This document shows, one piece after another, positions 27,578-37,693 of a stretch of DNA of 64,000 nucleotides (its first letter is position 1; each line of letters opens with the position of its first letter). A model generated the notes under the pieces. That model was not told the origin of the DNA. It made no database searches and worked only from the letters and a program-made list of their open reading frames with translations. The stretch comes from Lysinibacillus contaminans. Its GTDB lineage: Bacteria > Bacillota > Bacilli > Bacillales_A > Planococcaceae. Made by a program: the position numbers and the translations under genes. The stretch spans positions 930,001 to 994,000 of the forward strand of contig NZ_LGRV01000003.1 in assembly GCF_001278945.1 (NCBI RefSeq). Reading direction: 5' to 3'.

Positions 27578-28689
27578 TATATTTTCGCCGAGCCACTAAC
27601 AAAAGCGGCGTCTTTATAGTACATATTTTTCACAAGAACATTCGGCCCTAAGCATTTAACGGCTGGACAGTGGCAATTTAGTGATTTCGCTAAATCAGTA
27701 GCCATCCATTTATCGAAAACTGCTGGGAGTTCGTCGTTCTTAATATTTCCCAGTGCTGGTGTGTCACCAAAGTCCGTGACAATGACGTCACCTGTAAAAA
27801 TATTAATGTTAAGGCGAGAGCGACCATCTGGATCATTTCGCAGTGTGACGTTTTTCGCCGTACGTAGTCGTTTTAACAGCTTTTGATCTTCCTCGTTTGT
27901 ACTGCATGGATAGAATGGCAATGTACCAAAGAGCATCCATGTGTTTTCGTCACGTACATCAAGTAGATGATGAATGGCTTCTCGTGTTTCTTCTAGACTT
28001 AAAGAAGTCAAACTTGAGGCAAAATCTGATGGGTACATTGGATGTACCTCATGTCGCGCACATTTCATGTCGTTGATGATTTGGTTATGGATATGCTCTA
28101 AATAAGGCAATGTTTTTTTGTTGAGCATCGTTTCTGCCGATACCATGACACCGTGCTCAGCTAACATACGAGAGTTATCAATCATGCGTTGGAAAAGGGC
28201 AGCGCGTTGTTCATAGGTTGGTTTACGGTCCATCATGGCAAAACCTGTTTCGACAAATTCATCGACTGTGCCCCAGTTATGTGAAATATGTAGCACATCT
28301 AAATATGGTGCAATGAGTAAATAGCGTTCTGGCTCCATTGTTAAGTTGGAATTGATTTGTGTACGTACGCCACGTGCATGTGCGTATTTTAATAAAGGTA
28401 GTACATAATTTTGTACGGATTTTTTGCTCATCATCGGCTCGCCGCCTGTAATGCTGAGTGTTTTCAAGTGTGGAATTTCATCAAGACGTTTCGTGATTAA
28501 GTCCATAGGCAGTGCCTCAGGATCCTTATTTTGCAATGTATAGCCGACTGCACAGTGAGCGCAGCGCATATTGCAAAGGTTAGTCGTTGTAAATTCAATA
28601 TTCGATAGAGTCATTTGTCCATGTTGTTCAACATCTAAATACGCTTCCCATGGATCAAAGACAGGCGTAAGTTTTTGTAACGTCGTCAT
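27577..28689 (-). CDS. yfkAB: Radical SAM / CxCxxxxC protein YfkAB
   Basis: 370 residues. The radical SAM cluster motif is CNMRCAHC (CxxxCxxC) near residue 37, followed by SITGGEPMMSKKSVQNYV. Near the C terminus CHCPAVKC gives the CxCxxxxC motif that defines the YfkAB family. It is predicted to bind a 4Fe-4S cluster and SAM and to modify an unknown substrate. Length agrees with Bacillus homologs. It has its own transcription unit. Confidence 0.9.
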   Translation of the reverse strand: MTTLQKLTPVFDPWEAYLDVEQHGQMTLSNIEFTTTNLCNMRCAHCAVGYTLQNKDPEALPMDLITKRLDEIPHLKTLSITGGEPMMSKKSVQNYVLPLLKYAHARGVRTQINSNLTMEPERYLLIAPYLDVLHISHNWGTVDEFVETGFAMMDRKPTYEQRAALFQRMIDNSRMLAEHGVMVSAETMLNKKTLPYLEHIHNQIINDMKCARHEVHPMYPSDFASSLTSLSLEETREAIHHLLDVRDENTWMLFGTLPFYPCSTNEEDQKLLKRLRTAKNVTLRNDPDGRSRLNINIFTGDVIVTDFGDTPALGNIKNDELPAVFDKWMATDLAKSLNCHCPAVKCLGPNVLVKNMYYKDAAFVSGSAKI

Positions 28690-29004
28690 AATTCGTACAT
28701 CTTCCTTTCTAGCATACTATTCTCTCATATTCAGCGCTTTTTTTAAATATGAAACCCTTGGAAGGGCTGATTTTGTACTAGGCGAACATTTTTTATGCGT
28801 CTATAAGGTAATCATATGCTCATTTTCTATATATTTTCACGAGTAAGGGATTCATCATTTCTTGTCATAAAAGTATTCAGCGTTCACAGTGAAAATTCAG
28901 CACTCGCAATTGTTTTTATATTTCTACATGTATTTTCATCAATGTTAAGTTACGTTGATGAATCAAGTAAAAGGTGCGTTACCAATATTTTTCGCTTCTA
29001 AAAA
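28690..29004. other. Intergenic, nothing recognised
   Basis: AT-rich, holds the yfkAB leader and the upstream side of the LexA-box promoter. ORFs here are short with no ribosome site. Confidence 0.4.
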
Positions 29005-29024
29005 CGGAACAAGTGTTCTATAAT
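29005..29024 (+). promoter_or_regulatory. LexA (SOS) box overlapping a -10 box
   Basis: GAAC-AAGT-GTTC at 29007-29018 fits the Bacillus SOS box (GAAC-N4-GTTC). It runs into TATAAT at 29019-29024. It lies 33 bases before a decayed Y-family polymerase gene, a typical SOS target. Confidence 0.8.
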
Positions 29025-29056
29025 AAGGGTAGAGAATGGTGAATGAGGTGTTGGTG

Positions 29057-29441
29057 ATGATGAAAAATTTGCCGGAGCGTTCGATTATGTGTATTGACAT
29101 GTGGTCATATTATGCAAGTTACATGGCTGTACTTACGAATGTCCATGGCATTACACGTTTATTTCATCAGTTTGTCCCACGAGAATCCATTCATGTATAA
29201 AGTGTTGATGAAAGCTTTGTGGCGCGGATGGAAAAAAGTTAAATGAGATGGGCAATTTTTTAGTGGGGGATTTATCCAATGTCAATTTCAAAGAGCTTGA
29301 AAAGAAGTTTGGTATAAGGTGTAGCATACTGGTATTATTACAGCGTTGAATACCTCTAAACGTAGCTTGCAATTAGATGGTGATAGGGGATTAACGTGTA
29401 TTGATGTGGATACGATACTAGATGTAGTAGAAGTAGAATGA
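29057..29441 (+). pseudogene. Remnant of Y-family DNA polymerase (UvrX/YqjW-like)
   Basis: Frame one reads MMKNLPERSIMCIDMWSYYA and stops at 29200 after 47 codons. It matches the polymerase N terminus RSILC(I/V)DMKSFYAS. Immediately afterwards another frame reads SVDESFVARM (29201-29230), the SxDE catalytic palm motif. Later, KFGIRCSI-like and a C-terminal-like string ending at a TGA near 29441 remain. Most of the ~400-residue enzyme is deleted, so this is a scarred relic with an intact promoter and ribosome site. Confidence 0.8.
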
Positions 29442-29456
29442 AAGTGGTGAGAAGTA

Positions 29457-29819
29457 GTGATAACCTCTGATGAACGTTATTTATTGCATCGTTATATTGT
29501 GACGGATTTAATGCATCGCACGTTAGTAAAGGATTGGAAATATGTCGAGCCGATGAAAATGGCAGATGCTTTTTCCTTTTGGTTCGATCAACAGATAAAA
29601 ATATTGCAGCGAGAATGTAAAATACTAAATAGCCAATTAAAAGCAAAAGGATTAAAAGTACTGCATTTAACGATGCAAGATGAATATTTTTGCGCGTATA
29701 CGATTGCAACACGCGGAGAAGATATGGAGTTGCAATATTCCACGAAAGCGCTAAAAAATGAAGTGCAAGAAGAAGTGCAAAAACGCCTATTTATAAATAG
29801 TAACTCCGCACGGAAGTAG
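29457..29819 (+). CDS. Hypothetical protein in SOS locus
   Basis: 120 residues, soluble, helical. I do not recognise the family. It starts with GTG (29457) behind a weak GGTGAG and lies 15 bases after the polymerase relic, so the LexA-box promoter probably drives it. Small genes of unknown function commonly follow UvrX-type polymerases. The central part QRECKILNSQLKAKGLKVLH suggests a two-helix unit. No terminator is obvious before the next gene. Confidence 0.65.
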   Translation: MITSDERYLLHRYIVTDLMHRTLVKDWKYVEPMKMADAFSFWFDQQIKILQRECKILNSQLKAKGLKVLHLTMQDEYFCAYTIATRGEDMELQYSTKALKNEVQEEVQKRLFINSNSARK

Positions 29820-29945
29820 TGCGGAGTCATAACCTAGTAAGATGTGTAAAACTTCAAGCACTTTTCGACTGTAATTTACAGAAAAACAAGCTATGATAGA
29901 GATAGCAAGGCGGCAAATACGTAAGAAAGAAAGTAGGAAAATATT

Positions 29946-30656
29946 TTGGGTAAATATAAAACATTATTATTTGATGTGGATGACACATTACTAGATTTTG
30001 ATCTAGCTGAAAATGCGGCATTAACTCGATTATTCGAACAAGAAAATATTACAGTAACACCAGCTATGCTTGTACGTTATAGAGAATTGAATGAAGCGAT
30101 GTGGCGTGCCTTTGAACGTGGGGAAGTGACAAAAAACGTACTTCATAACACAAGATTCTCGAATTTTTTTAAAGAATATGGCATAGATATAGACGGCGAG
30201 CATTTTGAAGCAGGATTCCAAAAATATTTGCAGGAGGCCCATTATTTTGTCGAAGGTGCCTATGATGTAATCGCGCAGTTAGCAAAAGATTATGATTTAT
30301 ACGTTGTGTCGAATGGTAAGACGACAACGCAAAATAAACGTTTAATCGATGCGGATTTAGCGAAATATTTTAAAGGTATTTTTATTTCGGAGCAAACGGG
30401 GTATCAAAAGCCGATGATCGAGTTTTTCGACTATGTGTTTACACGTATTGATGGACTGGATAAAAATAAAACACTAATTGTCGGGGATTCACTGACATCT
30501 GATATAAAGGGTGGCTTACGAGCAGGTATAGATACATGCTGGTTTAATATTCGTGACATTGACAACACAAGTGATATTCAGCCGCACTATGAAATTAAGA
30601 AGCTAAATGAACTACATATGCTATTAGAAAACAAAAAAATCCTCGCGAGTATATGA
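29946..30656 (+). CDS. YjjG-family noncanonical pyrimidine nucleotidase (HAD)
   Basis: 236 residues. HAD motif I DVDDTLLDFD (D10, D12), motif II VVSNGK, motif III Lys in GYQKPMIE, motif IV GDSLTSDI. The arrangement and the long cap (MWRAFERGEVTK) match the YjjG/YfnB family, which dephosphorylate nucleoside monophosphates including damaged pyrimidines; the preference is not provable here. A TTG start follows AGGAAAA. The stop codon lies inside the terminator hairpin. Confidence 0.88.
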   Translation: MGKYKTLLFDVDDTLLDFDLAENAALTRLFEQENITVTPAMLVRYRELNEAMWRAFERGEVTKNVLHNTRFSNFFKEYGIDIDGEHFEAGFQKYLQEAHYFVEGAYDVIAQLAKDYDLYVVSNGKTTTQNKRLIDADLAKYFKGIFISEQTGYQKPMIEFFDYVFTRIDGLDKNKTLIVGDSLTSDIKGGLRAGIDTCWFNIRDIDNTSDIQPHYEIKKLNELHMLLENKKILASI

Positions 30657-30675
30657 TACTCTGCGAGGGTTTTCT
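30637..30675 (+). terminator. Terminator overlapping the nucleotidase stop
   Basis: CCTCGCGAGTAT pairs with ATACTCTGCGAGG around ATG, followed by GTTTTCTG. The 5' arm encodes the last codons. Confidence 0.8.
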
Positions 30676-30716
30676 GTTTAAACGGATAGATTCACTGAAA
30701 TGGTGGATAGCTTTGA

Positions 30717-31523
30717 TTATTGCTGTACAGATAGTGTGCGGCCGTCACTAGTAACAGTAATCGTGCCATCCTTTGTAATATAGACATCTGCATCAATGGC
30801 TTGTAAAGCATCTAATGTTTGTTCATCAGCTGGGTTTTTGTTTGAAGCCGTAATAACAGCAATTTCGGGTTTCACCGCTGTGAAAAACGCTGTAGTTTGT
30901 TCATTGAAACGACCGTGATGAGGTACTTTTAAAAACGTATGCGCTAAGACGCCGTCATCCAATAATTCAGCTAAACGCGTAGCTTCAGCATCCCCAGTAA
31001 ATAAAAAGCTTGTTTCACCGTAAATTACACTTGTGACAAGGGAATAATCATTATCACCGTCATACGTAGATTGGTGAGGAGGTAGTATAGAAACTTGTGT
31101 CTCACCAAATTCAAAATTGAACGGTTCGTTTATACGTGTTGCTGTCACGCTTGTATCCTCTAGGGCCTCCATAAATTCAACTGTTTGCTTACTATCACTA
31201 TTATAGTTTGGTATGAGGACTTGCTTTACTGTCAATTGTTTAAGAATATGGTCGGCACCGCCAACATGATCTTTATCGAAATGTGTGATGATCAATGTAT
31301 CGAGTGATGTAATATTAGCGTCCTTTAAATAAGATAAAACCTCTACAACATCCTCATCTTCTCCCGTATCAATAAGCATATGTTTATCATGAACAGTCAC
31401 TAAAATGCTATCAGCTTTTCCAATTTTAAAGATTTTCACTTCTAAATCTGCTTGTTCCGAATTAGCACAGCCTGTGATGAATCCTAATAGAACCGCAAGT
31501 GAAGCTAAAATTTTGGACCACAT
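30717..31523 (-). CDS. MBL-fold lipoprotein (ComEC-type hydrolase domain)
   Basis: 268 residues. A lipoprotein signal with lipobox ITGC is followed by a metallo-beta-lactamase fold: THFDKDHVGG (HxxxDH), SFLFTGDAE (metal Asp), KVPHHGRFNEQ (late His). Same fold as the ComEC C-terminal domain and secreted competence-like hydrolases; predicted to be anchored outside and to act on nucleic acid or phosphoester substrates, which is inference. The ATG at 31523 is 9 bases after AAGGAG; the ATG at 31532 overlaps it. Confidence 0.86.
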   Translation of the reverse strand: MWSKILASLAVLLGFITGCANSEQADLEVKIFKIGKADSILVTVHDKHMLIDTGEDEDVVEVLSYLKDANITSLDTLIITHFDKDHVGGADHILKQLTVKQVLIPNYNSDSKQTVEFMEALEDTSVTATRINEPFNFEFGETQVSILPPHQSTYDGDNDYSLVTSVIYGETSFLFTGDAEATRLAELLDDGVLAHTFLKVPHHGRFNEQTTAFFTAVKPEIAVITASNKNPADEQTLDALQAIDADVYITKDGTITVTSDGRTLSVQQ

Positions 31524-31657
31524 AGACACCATCTCCTTGCATCTATTATAAACGAATATTATGTGTAGAGAGTAGATAGGTCTGCGCTAAAAATACTATA
31601 TTTTTATATGATTGAATCTATTATGATAGTAATAGACATAATGAAAGGATAGGAGAT

Positions 31658-32572
31658 ATGAAAAAAACAATTCAAATGGCAGCAATGGTTGTATTACTTT
31701 GCGCATCTATTAGTGTTCCAATGCAAACGCACGCATATCAAGAACCAACAAATTATGTACATATGAAAACTGACAATATGATTGTGTATTCTAAGTATGG
31801 CGCAACAATTTCTGCAACTGAAAAAGATGGAATATTCAGTGTAAAAGCCAGCGTTGTTAATAATCGACAGCCACTAGAAGTAGAGATTTTTAAAAATGGT
31901 CATACTGGTGTCTTAAAGCAGGTAACAAAAAAAACAATGGAAGCAGTGGCGTATCGTGATGAAGGAGACCGTGTCATTGCAACGATTCATGGCAATGCTG
32001 ATTTACAATTCGTCTATCCAATAGCAAATAATTTTCAGGATTTATCGAATTCGTCATATGGAATGTATATTACAACATTGGCGGAGCGTGGCATTATAAA
32101 CGGACAAACGCCAGATTTTTTTGGTGTAAATAGCAAGTTAACACGTGCACAAGTATGTGCCTTAGTAGTGCGTGCCTTTAGTCTCCAACAAGTAAGTACA
32201 ACTCAGTTTAAGGATATGGATACGAAAAAGTCATGGTATAACGGTTATGTTGGAGCTTTAACCTCACTGGGGGTTATGAAAGGGAAATCATATAATGAGT
32301 TTGATCCGAATGGTCAATTAACACGCCAACAAGCCATTTTGATACTTGGTCGTACGTTAGAAGCTGTTGACTTCAAACCTGATGAAGAAATCGTCGCTTT
32401 ACCTTACAATGATATCAAGAATTTCGACGATGAATTATACCAGCATACAAGAACGCTCTATGCATTAGGTGCTCTTGACTATCGTGAAACACTCGCACCT
32501 GCACAAAGTATAAATCGTGGACAGTTTACAAAAATGCTTTACATGACATTACAGGTGGCGGGAAGATTATAA
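31658..32572 (+). CDS. SLH-domain surface protein
   Basis: 304 residues. A Sec signal peptide (MKKTIQMAAMVVLLC…THA), then an ~100-residue unknown domain, then three S-layer homology repeats starting near 127, 185 and 246. The first two keep the signature (FQDLSNSSYGMYITTLAERG, FKDMDTKKSWYNGYVGAL); the third is weaker. SLH triplets bind pyruvylated wall polymer, so the protein is attached to the cell wall. AAAGGATAGGAG precedes the ATG. Confidence 0.9.
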   Translation: MKKTIQMAAMVVLLCASISVPMQTHAYQEPTNYVHMKTDNMIVYSKYGATISATEKDGIFSVKASVVNNRQPLEVEIFKNGHTGVLKQVTKKTMEAVAYRDEGDRVIATIHGNADLQFVYPIANNFQDLSNSSYGMYITTLAERGIINGQTPDFFGVNSKLTRAQVCALVVRAFSLQQVSTTQFKDMDTKKSWYNGYVGALTSLGVMKGKSYNEFDPNGQLTRQQAILILGRTLEAVDFKPDEEIVALPYNDIKNFDDELYQHTRTLYALGALDYRETLAPAQSINRGQFTKMLYMTLQVAGRL

Positions 32573-33438
32573 AAAGAAAAAATAGCCACTCATTTAAGTG
32601 AAAATGAGTAGTTAAATATGGTGAGGGAAATTTTGGGTTAGCGGGATTGGATAAAATGGATAACGGTGATTTGTATTTTTTTCAATCAATAACGAAACTG
32701 GGACAAAAGGATTTTAATCAATGAAAAAGCCGAGCTATTTTACGAAACTCTAATTTAGTGTTTTGTAATAGTTCGGGTTTTTTGTTTATATTGCTTTATT
32801 AATTTAAAAATTATCTGACTTTTATAGTAGATAAATTAGTTATGTCTCAGCCTCCTTTACTTTTTCAATAAAGATAAGATTAAGTAGGGTTGATAGGTTA
32901 ACAGGTGAAATTAAAGTTATTATTACATAACCAAGACTAAGAAATGTCGCTTTTGATGGACAACATATTTATGATTTAAATAAAAAATCAAATTGACCAG
33001 TATGACACATATATAAACTCGGAAAAAATTCTATCAGATGTAATCACGGAAAATCATTAATACACCTGTAACTAGTTTTACTTGTAAGAATCAATATATT
33101 TATTATGAAGATAAAACACGCTCAAAAAATATCGTATTGATAGAGATGAACATAATAATATGCTCATTGTAGATTAATTATCTTTAAAATGTTATAAATG
33201 AAAATATTGATATAATTGTATAAAAATGAGAATTATAGATTTGTGTATTTATTTATTAAAGATATGCACCACTCGTTTAGGCATTTATAGTTTTCGAGAA
33301 ACAGAATTGTTGAAAACCCTTTAGGGAAAAAGGATGAAAACACATTTCTAAAACGTAGAAGATGTAAATAATGGATGCTTTTGTTCCAGATGATAATGCA
33401 TTGATATTTATAACATTTATAAAGAAAGAGGGAATCGC
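32573..33438. other. Long AT-rich gap, no gene
   Basis: Only short ORFs without ribosome sites. A CACTCATTT/AAAATGAG hairpin lies at 32588-32611, and a terminator-like hairpin at 32724-32782. A few codon-like runs (such as NVAFDGQHIYDLN near 32942) may be remains of a lost gene, but they are too short to name. Confidence 0.5.
32724..32782 (+). terminator. Large terminator-like hairpin
   Basis: AAGCCGAGCTATTTTACGAAAC pairs imperfectly with the complementary arm ending AGTTCGGGTT, then TTTTTTG. It may end the SLH transcript. Confidence 0.6.
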
Positions 33439-35658
33439 TTGAGTAAACGAGTATTAAGTCAACGAAATTCAAAAGAAAAAGCGAAGCAACAAACGACATT
33501 GCCTTTGCGAATGAATATTCTGTTTCTATTAATATTTATTTTATTCGCTTTGCTTATTTTCCGTCTTGGTTATATACAAATAGTTCAGGGAGATTATTAC
33601 GTTGGCGAGGTAAAAAGTACAGAGGAAATACAAGTGAATACGAGTGTTCCTAGGGGACGTATTTATGATCGTTATGGGCGTGTCTTAATTGATAATCAAC
33701 CTGAAAATGCCATTACATATACGAGAATGCCGAAAATAAAAAATAATGAAATACTAACTATTGCAGAACAGCTAGCCAAGTTGATTGATATGCCAATTGA
33801 TCGTGTGACATATCGTGATAAGCAAGATTTTTGGGTTTTAAAAAATAATAAAGCGGCAATGAAGAAAGTTAAAACTGAAGAGATGGATGAATTCCGATTA
33901 ACTAAGGAAAACATGTCAGAAAAAGAAGTGGATAAAGAGTATAATCGTCGAATCCTAAAACGCATTACGGAAGAAGAATTGGCCCAATTATCGCCACAAG
34001 ATTTAGAAGTGTTAGCGATTTATCGTGAAATGACGTCTGGCTATCTTTTATCGCCACAAATTATAAAAAGTGAAAATGTAACTGATAAAGAGTTTGCATT
34101 AGTTTCTGAACGATTATCAGAGCTGTCTGGTGTAAATACTACAACAGACTGGAAGCGTGTGCGCCATGTACCTTTGAGTATTTTAGGTAGAACGACAACA
34201 CCAAGTAAAGGAATACCCAAAAGTAAGTTGGACTATTATTTAGCGCGGGATTATTCGCGAAATGACCGTGTGGGAGAAAGTTTTTTTGAAGCTCAATACG
34301 AGGATATTTTACAAGGTGAGAAGTCTGTAATGAAAAACATTACTGATAGATCAGGTACTGTTGTCGAAACATTGATGACTGATGAAGGAGAACCTGGAAA
34401 AGACTTAGTAACAACACTTGATATTGAACTGCAACAAGAGGCAGAACGTATCGTGGAGGATGCTTTATTGAAAATGAAGTCTAGTGGTGATGGGAGCTTA
34501 TTAGACCGTGCTTTCTATATCATGATGAATCCTAATACTGGTGAGATTTTATCGATGGTTGGTAAAAAGGTAGAATATGATGAAGCAGGTAAGATGTATC
34601 TAGCAGATTATTCTTATGGGACATTTACGACTGCATATGAGATGGGATCTACAGTCAAAGGAGCAACAGTCTTAACAGGTTATCGTGAAGGAGCAATTTC
34701 AATCGGAACTAAACAAATTGATGAACCAATTGTATTAGGTAGAGGTTTGGTAAAAAAGTCTATTTTTAATCATGGGAGTAGAATTTGGATGGATGATTTA
34801 ATGGCTTTAGAACAATCCTCTAACGTTTATATGTTTAAAACTGCTTTGAGCATGGGGGGATTAACATACTATCCAAATATGGCGACAGCTTCATTATTAA
34901 AGGATGATACCTTACAGCGTTTACGTAACGGTTATGCACAGTTGGGGTTAGGTGTGCCAACAGGGATCGACTTACCTGGAGAAACAACCGGGGTAATAAA
35001 TAAACCAGATTCGCCAGGTAAAGTACTCGATATTACAATTGGTCAGTTTGATACGTATACGCCGCTGCAACTAGCACAATACGTTTCAACTATTGCAAAT
35101 AATGGTTACCGTGTACAACCGAGGTTCTTAAAACAAATACGTAAACCTTCAGAAGATGGTGTAACGCTAGGTCCTTTAATTTCTGAGATTGAACCGGAAA
35201 TACTCAATCAAATTGATAATACACAAGCCGAGATTAATCGGGTAAAAGAAGGTTTCCGTCGTGTATATTACGGGGCAAGAGGTTCAGCCCGTTATAATTT
35301 TTCTGATACACCATATACAGCAGCTGGTAAAACAGGTACAGCAGAAGTAGTTTATTTTGGACCACAGGAAAATCGATATCATACAAATACTATTAACTTG
35401 GTTCATGTGGGATTTGCGCCATTTGATAAGCCAGAGGTAGCTTATGCTGTTGTGATTCCATGGGCTTCAACTAATTTAAACCCTAGTACTTATTATAATA
35501 ATACGATTGCTCGTCAAGTGTTGGATAAATATTTTGAATTACAAAATAAACATCAGGCTGAAGGGTTAACGGATAGTCTAGTAGATCAAAAAATTATTCG
35601 TCAAACAGATGCAGAAATATTAAAAGAAGATCAAGAGAAATCATCAATAATTGAATAG
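33439..35658 (+). CDS. Class B penicillin-binding protein (PbpA/PbpH type transpeptidase)
   Basis: 739 residues. An N-terminal membrane anchor (about 26-46) follows a basic tail; a pedestal with SVPRGRIYDRYGRVL; then the transpeptidase domain with SxxK in GSTVKGA, SxN in QSSNVYM and KTG in GKTGTAE. It crosslinks peptidoglycan outside the membrane, most like the rod-elongation PBPs PbpA/PbpH of Bacillus. A TTG start lies about 7 bases after AAAGAGGG. The C terminus is charged. Single gene unit. Confidence 0.93.
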   Translation: MSKRVLSQRNSKEKAKQQTTLPLRMNILFLLIFILFALLIFRLGYIQIVQGDYYVGEVKSTEEIQVNTSVPRGRIYDRYGRVLIDNQPENAITYTRMPKIKNNEILTIAEQLAKLIDMPIDRVTYRDKQDFWVLKNNKAAMKKVKTEEMDEFRLTKENMSEKEVDKEYNRRILKRITEEELAQLSPQDLEVLAIYREMTSGYLLSPQIIKSENVTDKEFALVSERLSELSGVNTTTDWKRVRHVPLSILGRTTTPSKGIPKSKLDYYLARDYSRNDRVGESFFEAQYEDILQGEKSVMKNITDRSGTVVETLMTDEGEPGKDLVTTLDIELQQEAERIVEDALLKMKSSGDGSLLDRAFYIMMNPNTGEILSMVGKKVEYDEAGKMYLADYSYGTFTTAYEMGSTVKGATVLTGYREGAISIGTKQIDEPIVLGRGLVKKSIFNHGSRIWMDDLMALEQSSNVYMFKTALSMGGLTYYPNMATASLLKDDTLQRLRNGYAQLGLGVPTGIDLPGETTGVINKPDSPGKVLDITIGQFDTYTPLQLAQYVSTIANNGYRVQPRFLKQIRKPSEDGVTLGPLISEIEPEILNQIDNTQAEINRVKEGFRRVYYGARGSARYNFSDTPYTAAGKTGTAEVVYFGPQENRYHTNTINLVHVGFAPFDKPEVAYAVVIPWASTNLNPSTYYNNTIARQVLDKYFELQNKHQAEGLTDSLVDQKIIRQTDAEILKEDQEKSSIIE

Positions 35659-36184
35659 TATTTTAGAGAGCTAAGGAAATACAAAGATGATTACGAAACA
35701 AATAATAATGAATTAATTAATCTCTCTTCTGGAATATGCAACATACGTAAAAAACCCCTTCATTTGATTCAATGAAGAGATTTTATCTAAAATTCAACAT
35801 TTTATCCGAAGACAATTTTTTTTCAACACTATGTAACCACTCATTTATACATAAATGAGTGGTTATTTTTTATTGAAATCCCGTGTGCTACTGAAAAGGA
35901 CATTTTGATGTGTTTTTAGAAGGGAAACAAATTTATCCTACAAAAACATAGAGTGTGTTTTTTGAAAGTACGATAGTGATGTGTAGTTAGTGATAATAGT
36001 ATTTGGTGTTAGGGATTGTAAGTTAAATAAGTGTTTTTATTAGCGTTTTTATTCTATAAATGCTGAGTTATTGTGTGTTTTACTTTCTTTTATCATTTAA
36101 AAATCCAAAGGTGTGTTGTTTTTATGGGGAGGATAAACTATAGTAATATACATTAATTAAAATACAACAAAGAAGGTTTTTACA
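35659..36184. other. Intergenic, two hairpins
   Basis: CTTCATT/AATGAAG near 35760 and a stronger terminator at 35834. The rest is the leader of the next gene, with AGAAGG before its GTG. No gene seen. Confidence 0.45.
35834..35872 (+). terminator. Terminator after the PBP gene
   Basis: TAACCACTCATTTAT pairs perfectly with ATAAATGAGTGGTTA around AC, followed by TTTTTT. Confidence 0.82.
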
Positions 36185-37642
36185 GTGGACAAATTTGTAG
36201 AGATACTGAATGATATTTTATGGGGTCCGTGGCTAGTGTACGGAATCCTTGGAGTTGGCTTACTTTTCACTTTTATGACGCGTGTTGTGCAAGTGCGTCT
36301 TATTAAAGATAGTGTAATGTTAATGATAAAAGGAGAAAAATCAGAAAGTGGAGTTTCTTCATTTGAAGCGCTGTCCATGGCGTTATCAGGCCGCGTTGGG
36401 ACAGGAAATATTATCGGAACAGCATCAGCGATCGCATTTGGTGGTCCGGGTGCAGTGTTCTGGATGTGGGTGACAGCGTTTATTGGTGCATCAACAGCAT
36501 TTGTCGAATCAACACTCGCTCAAATTTATAAAGAAAAGAAAAATGGTGTGTACCGCGGGGGTCCAGCCTTTTATATTGAAAAAGGAACAGGTAAGCGTTG
36601 GTTTGGTATACTGTTCGCTATTGCGGCGATTTTAGCAACAGCCTTTTTAATTCCAGGTGTACAATCAAATGCTATTTCTAGTGCGATAGACAATGCATTT
36701 GGAATTGAGCCATGGATTACCGGCTTATTTTTAGTTGTGGCTCTAGGCTTTATCATTGTGGGTGGCGTTAAACGTTTTGCAAAAACAGCAACAATCCTTG
36801 TGCCATTTATGGCAATTGCTTATTTATTAATGGCAGTGGTCATTATCGCAATGAATATTTCAGAGTTACCAGAAGTTTTAGGTCTTATTTTCCGTAGTGC
36901 ATTTGGTGCGGATGCGATATTTGGTGGGATGGTCGGCTCTGCAATTGCATGGGGGGTCAAACGTGCCATCTTCTCAAACGAAGCAGGGCAAGGAAACGGT
37001 GCTCACCCAGCAGCTGCAGCAGAAGTTTCTCATCCAGCTAAACAAGGTCTAGTACAATCATTCTCTGTTTATATTGATACATTACTAGTATGTTCAGCAA
37101 CGGCATTAATGGTATTGTTCATGGGTACATACAACGTACAAGAAGGTAGTGCAACTGGTGCAGTGGTGCAAGAAAATGTAGCAGGCATTACCTACACTGA
37201 ATTTACACAAGTAGCGGTGAACAGTGCGTTCCCGAATTTCCAAAGCTTTGGTTCAGCATTCGTAGCGATAGCCTTATTTTTCTTTGCTTTTACAACAATT
37301 CTTTCATATTACTATATTGCAGAAACAAACGTAGCGTACTTATTTAAAGGGAAGAAAGAAGTGACGGCGACTTGGTTTATTAAAGCGGCAGTTATTGGAA
37401 CATCTTTCTATGGTACGGTACGTACATCAGATTTAGCATGGGCACTCGGAGATGTCGGTCTTGGTTTAATGGTGTGGGTCAACATACTTGGTATGTTATT
37501 GATGGTGAAGCCTGCAATGGTAGCATTGAAAGACTATGAAGCACAACGTAAGGAAGGTAAAGACCCGGTGTTTGATCCTGAGAAACTTGGCATTAAAAAT
37601 GCGGATTTTTGGGTGGAATACAATAAAGAGCGTCAAAAATAA
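36185..37642 (+). CDS. Sodium:alanine (AGCS family) symporter
   Basis: 485 residues with about 11 membrane helices. GRVGTGNIIGTASAIAFGGP and AIAWGVKRAIFSNEAGQGNG are the defining blocks of the AGCS (AlsT/YrbD) family. It imports alanine or glycine with Na+ or H+. The start is GTG with AGAAGG 8-9 bases upstream. A tight terminator follows; it is a single gene unit. Confidence 0.94.
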   Translation: MDKFVEILNDILWGPWLVYGILGVGLLFTFMTRVVQVRLIKDSVMLMIKGEKSESGVSSFEALSMALSGRVGTGNIIGTASAIAFGGPGAVFWMWVTAFIGASTAFVESTLAQIYKEKKNGVYRGGPAFYIEKGTGKRWFGILFAIAAILATAFLIPGVQSNAISSAIDNAFGIEPWITGLFLVVALGFIIVGGVKRFAKTATILVPFMAIAYLLMAVVIIAMNISELPEVLGLIFRSAFGADAIFGGMVGSAIAWGVKRAIFSNEAGQGNGAHPAAAAEVSHPAKQGLVQSFSVYIDTLLVCSATALMVLFMGTYNVQEGSATGAVVQENVAGITYTEFTQVAVNSAFPNFQSFGSAFVAIALFFFAFTTILSYYYIAETNVAYLFKGKKEVTATWFIKAAVIGTSFYGTVRTSDLAWALGDVGLGLMVWVNILGMLLMVKPAMVALKDYEAQRKEGKDPVFDPEKLGIKNADFWVEYNKERQK

Positions 37643-37655
37643 ATAACAAGTATGG

Positions 37656-37686
37656 AGCCGATGCTTAAAAAAGCATCGGCTTTTTT
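37656..37686 (+). terminator. Terminator of the symporter gene
   Basis: GCCGATGCTT pairs with AAGCATCGGC, followed by TTTTTT. Confidence 0.9.
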
Positions 37687-37693
37687 AAATTTA

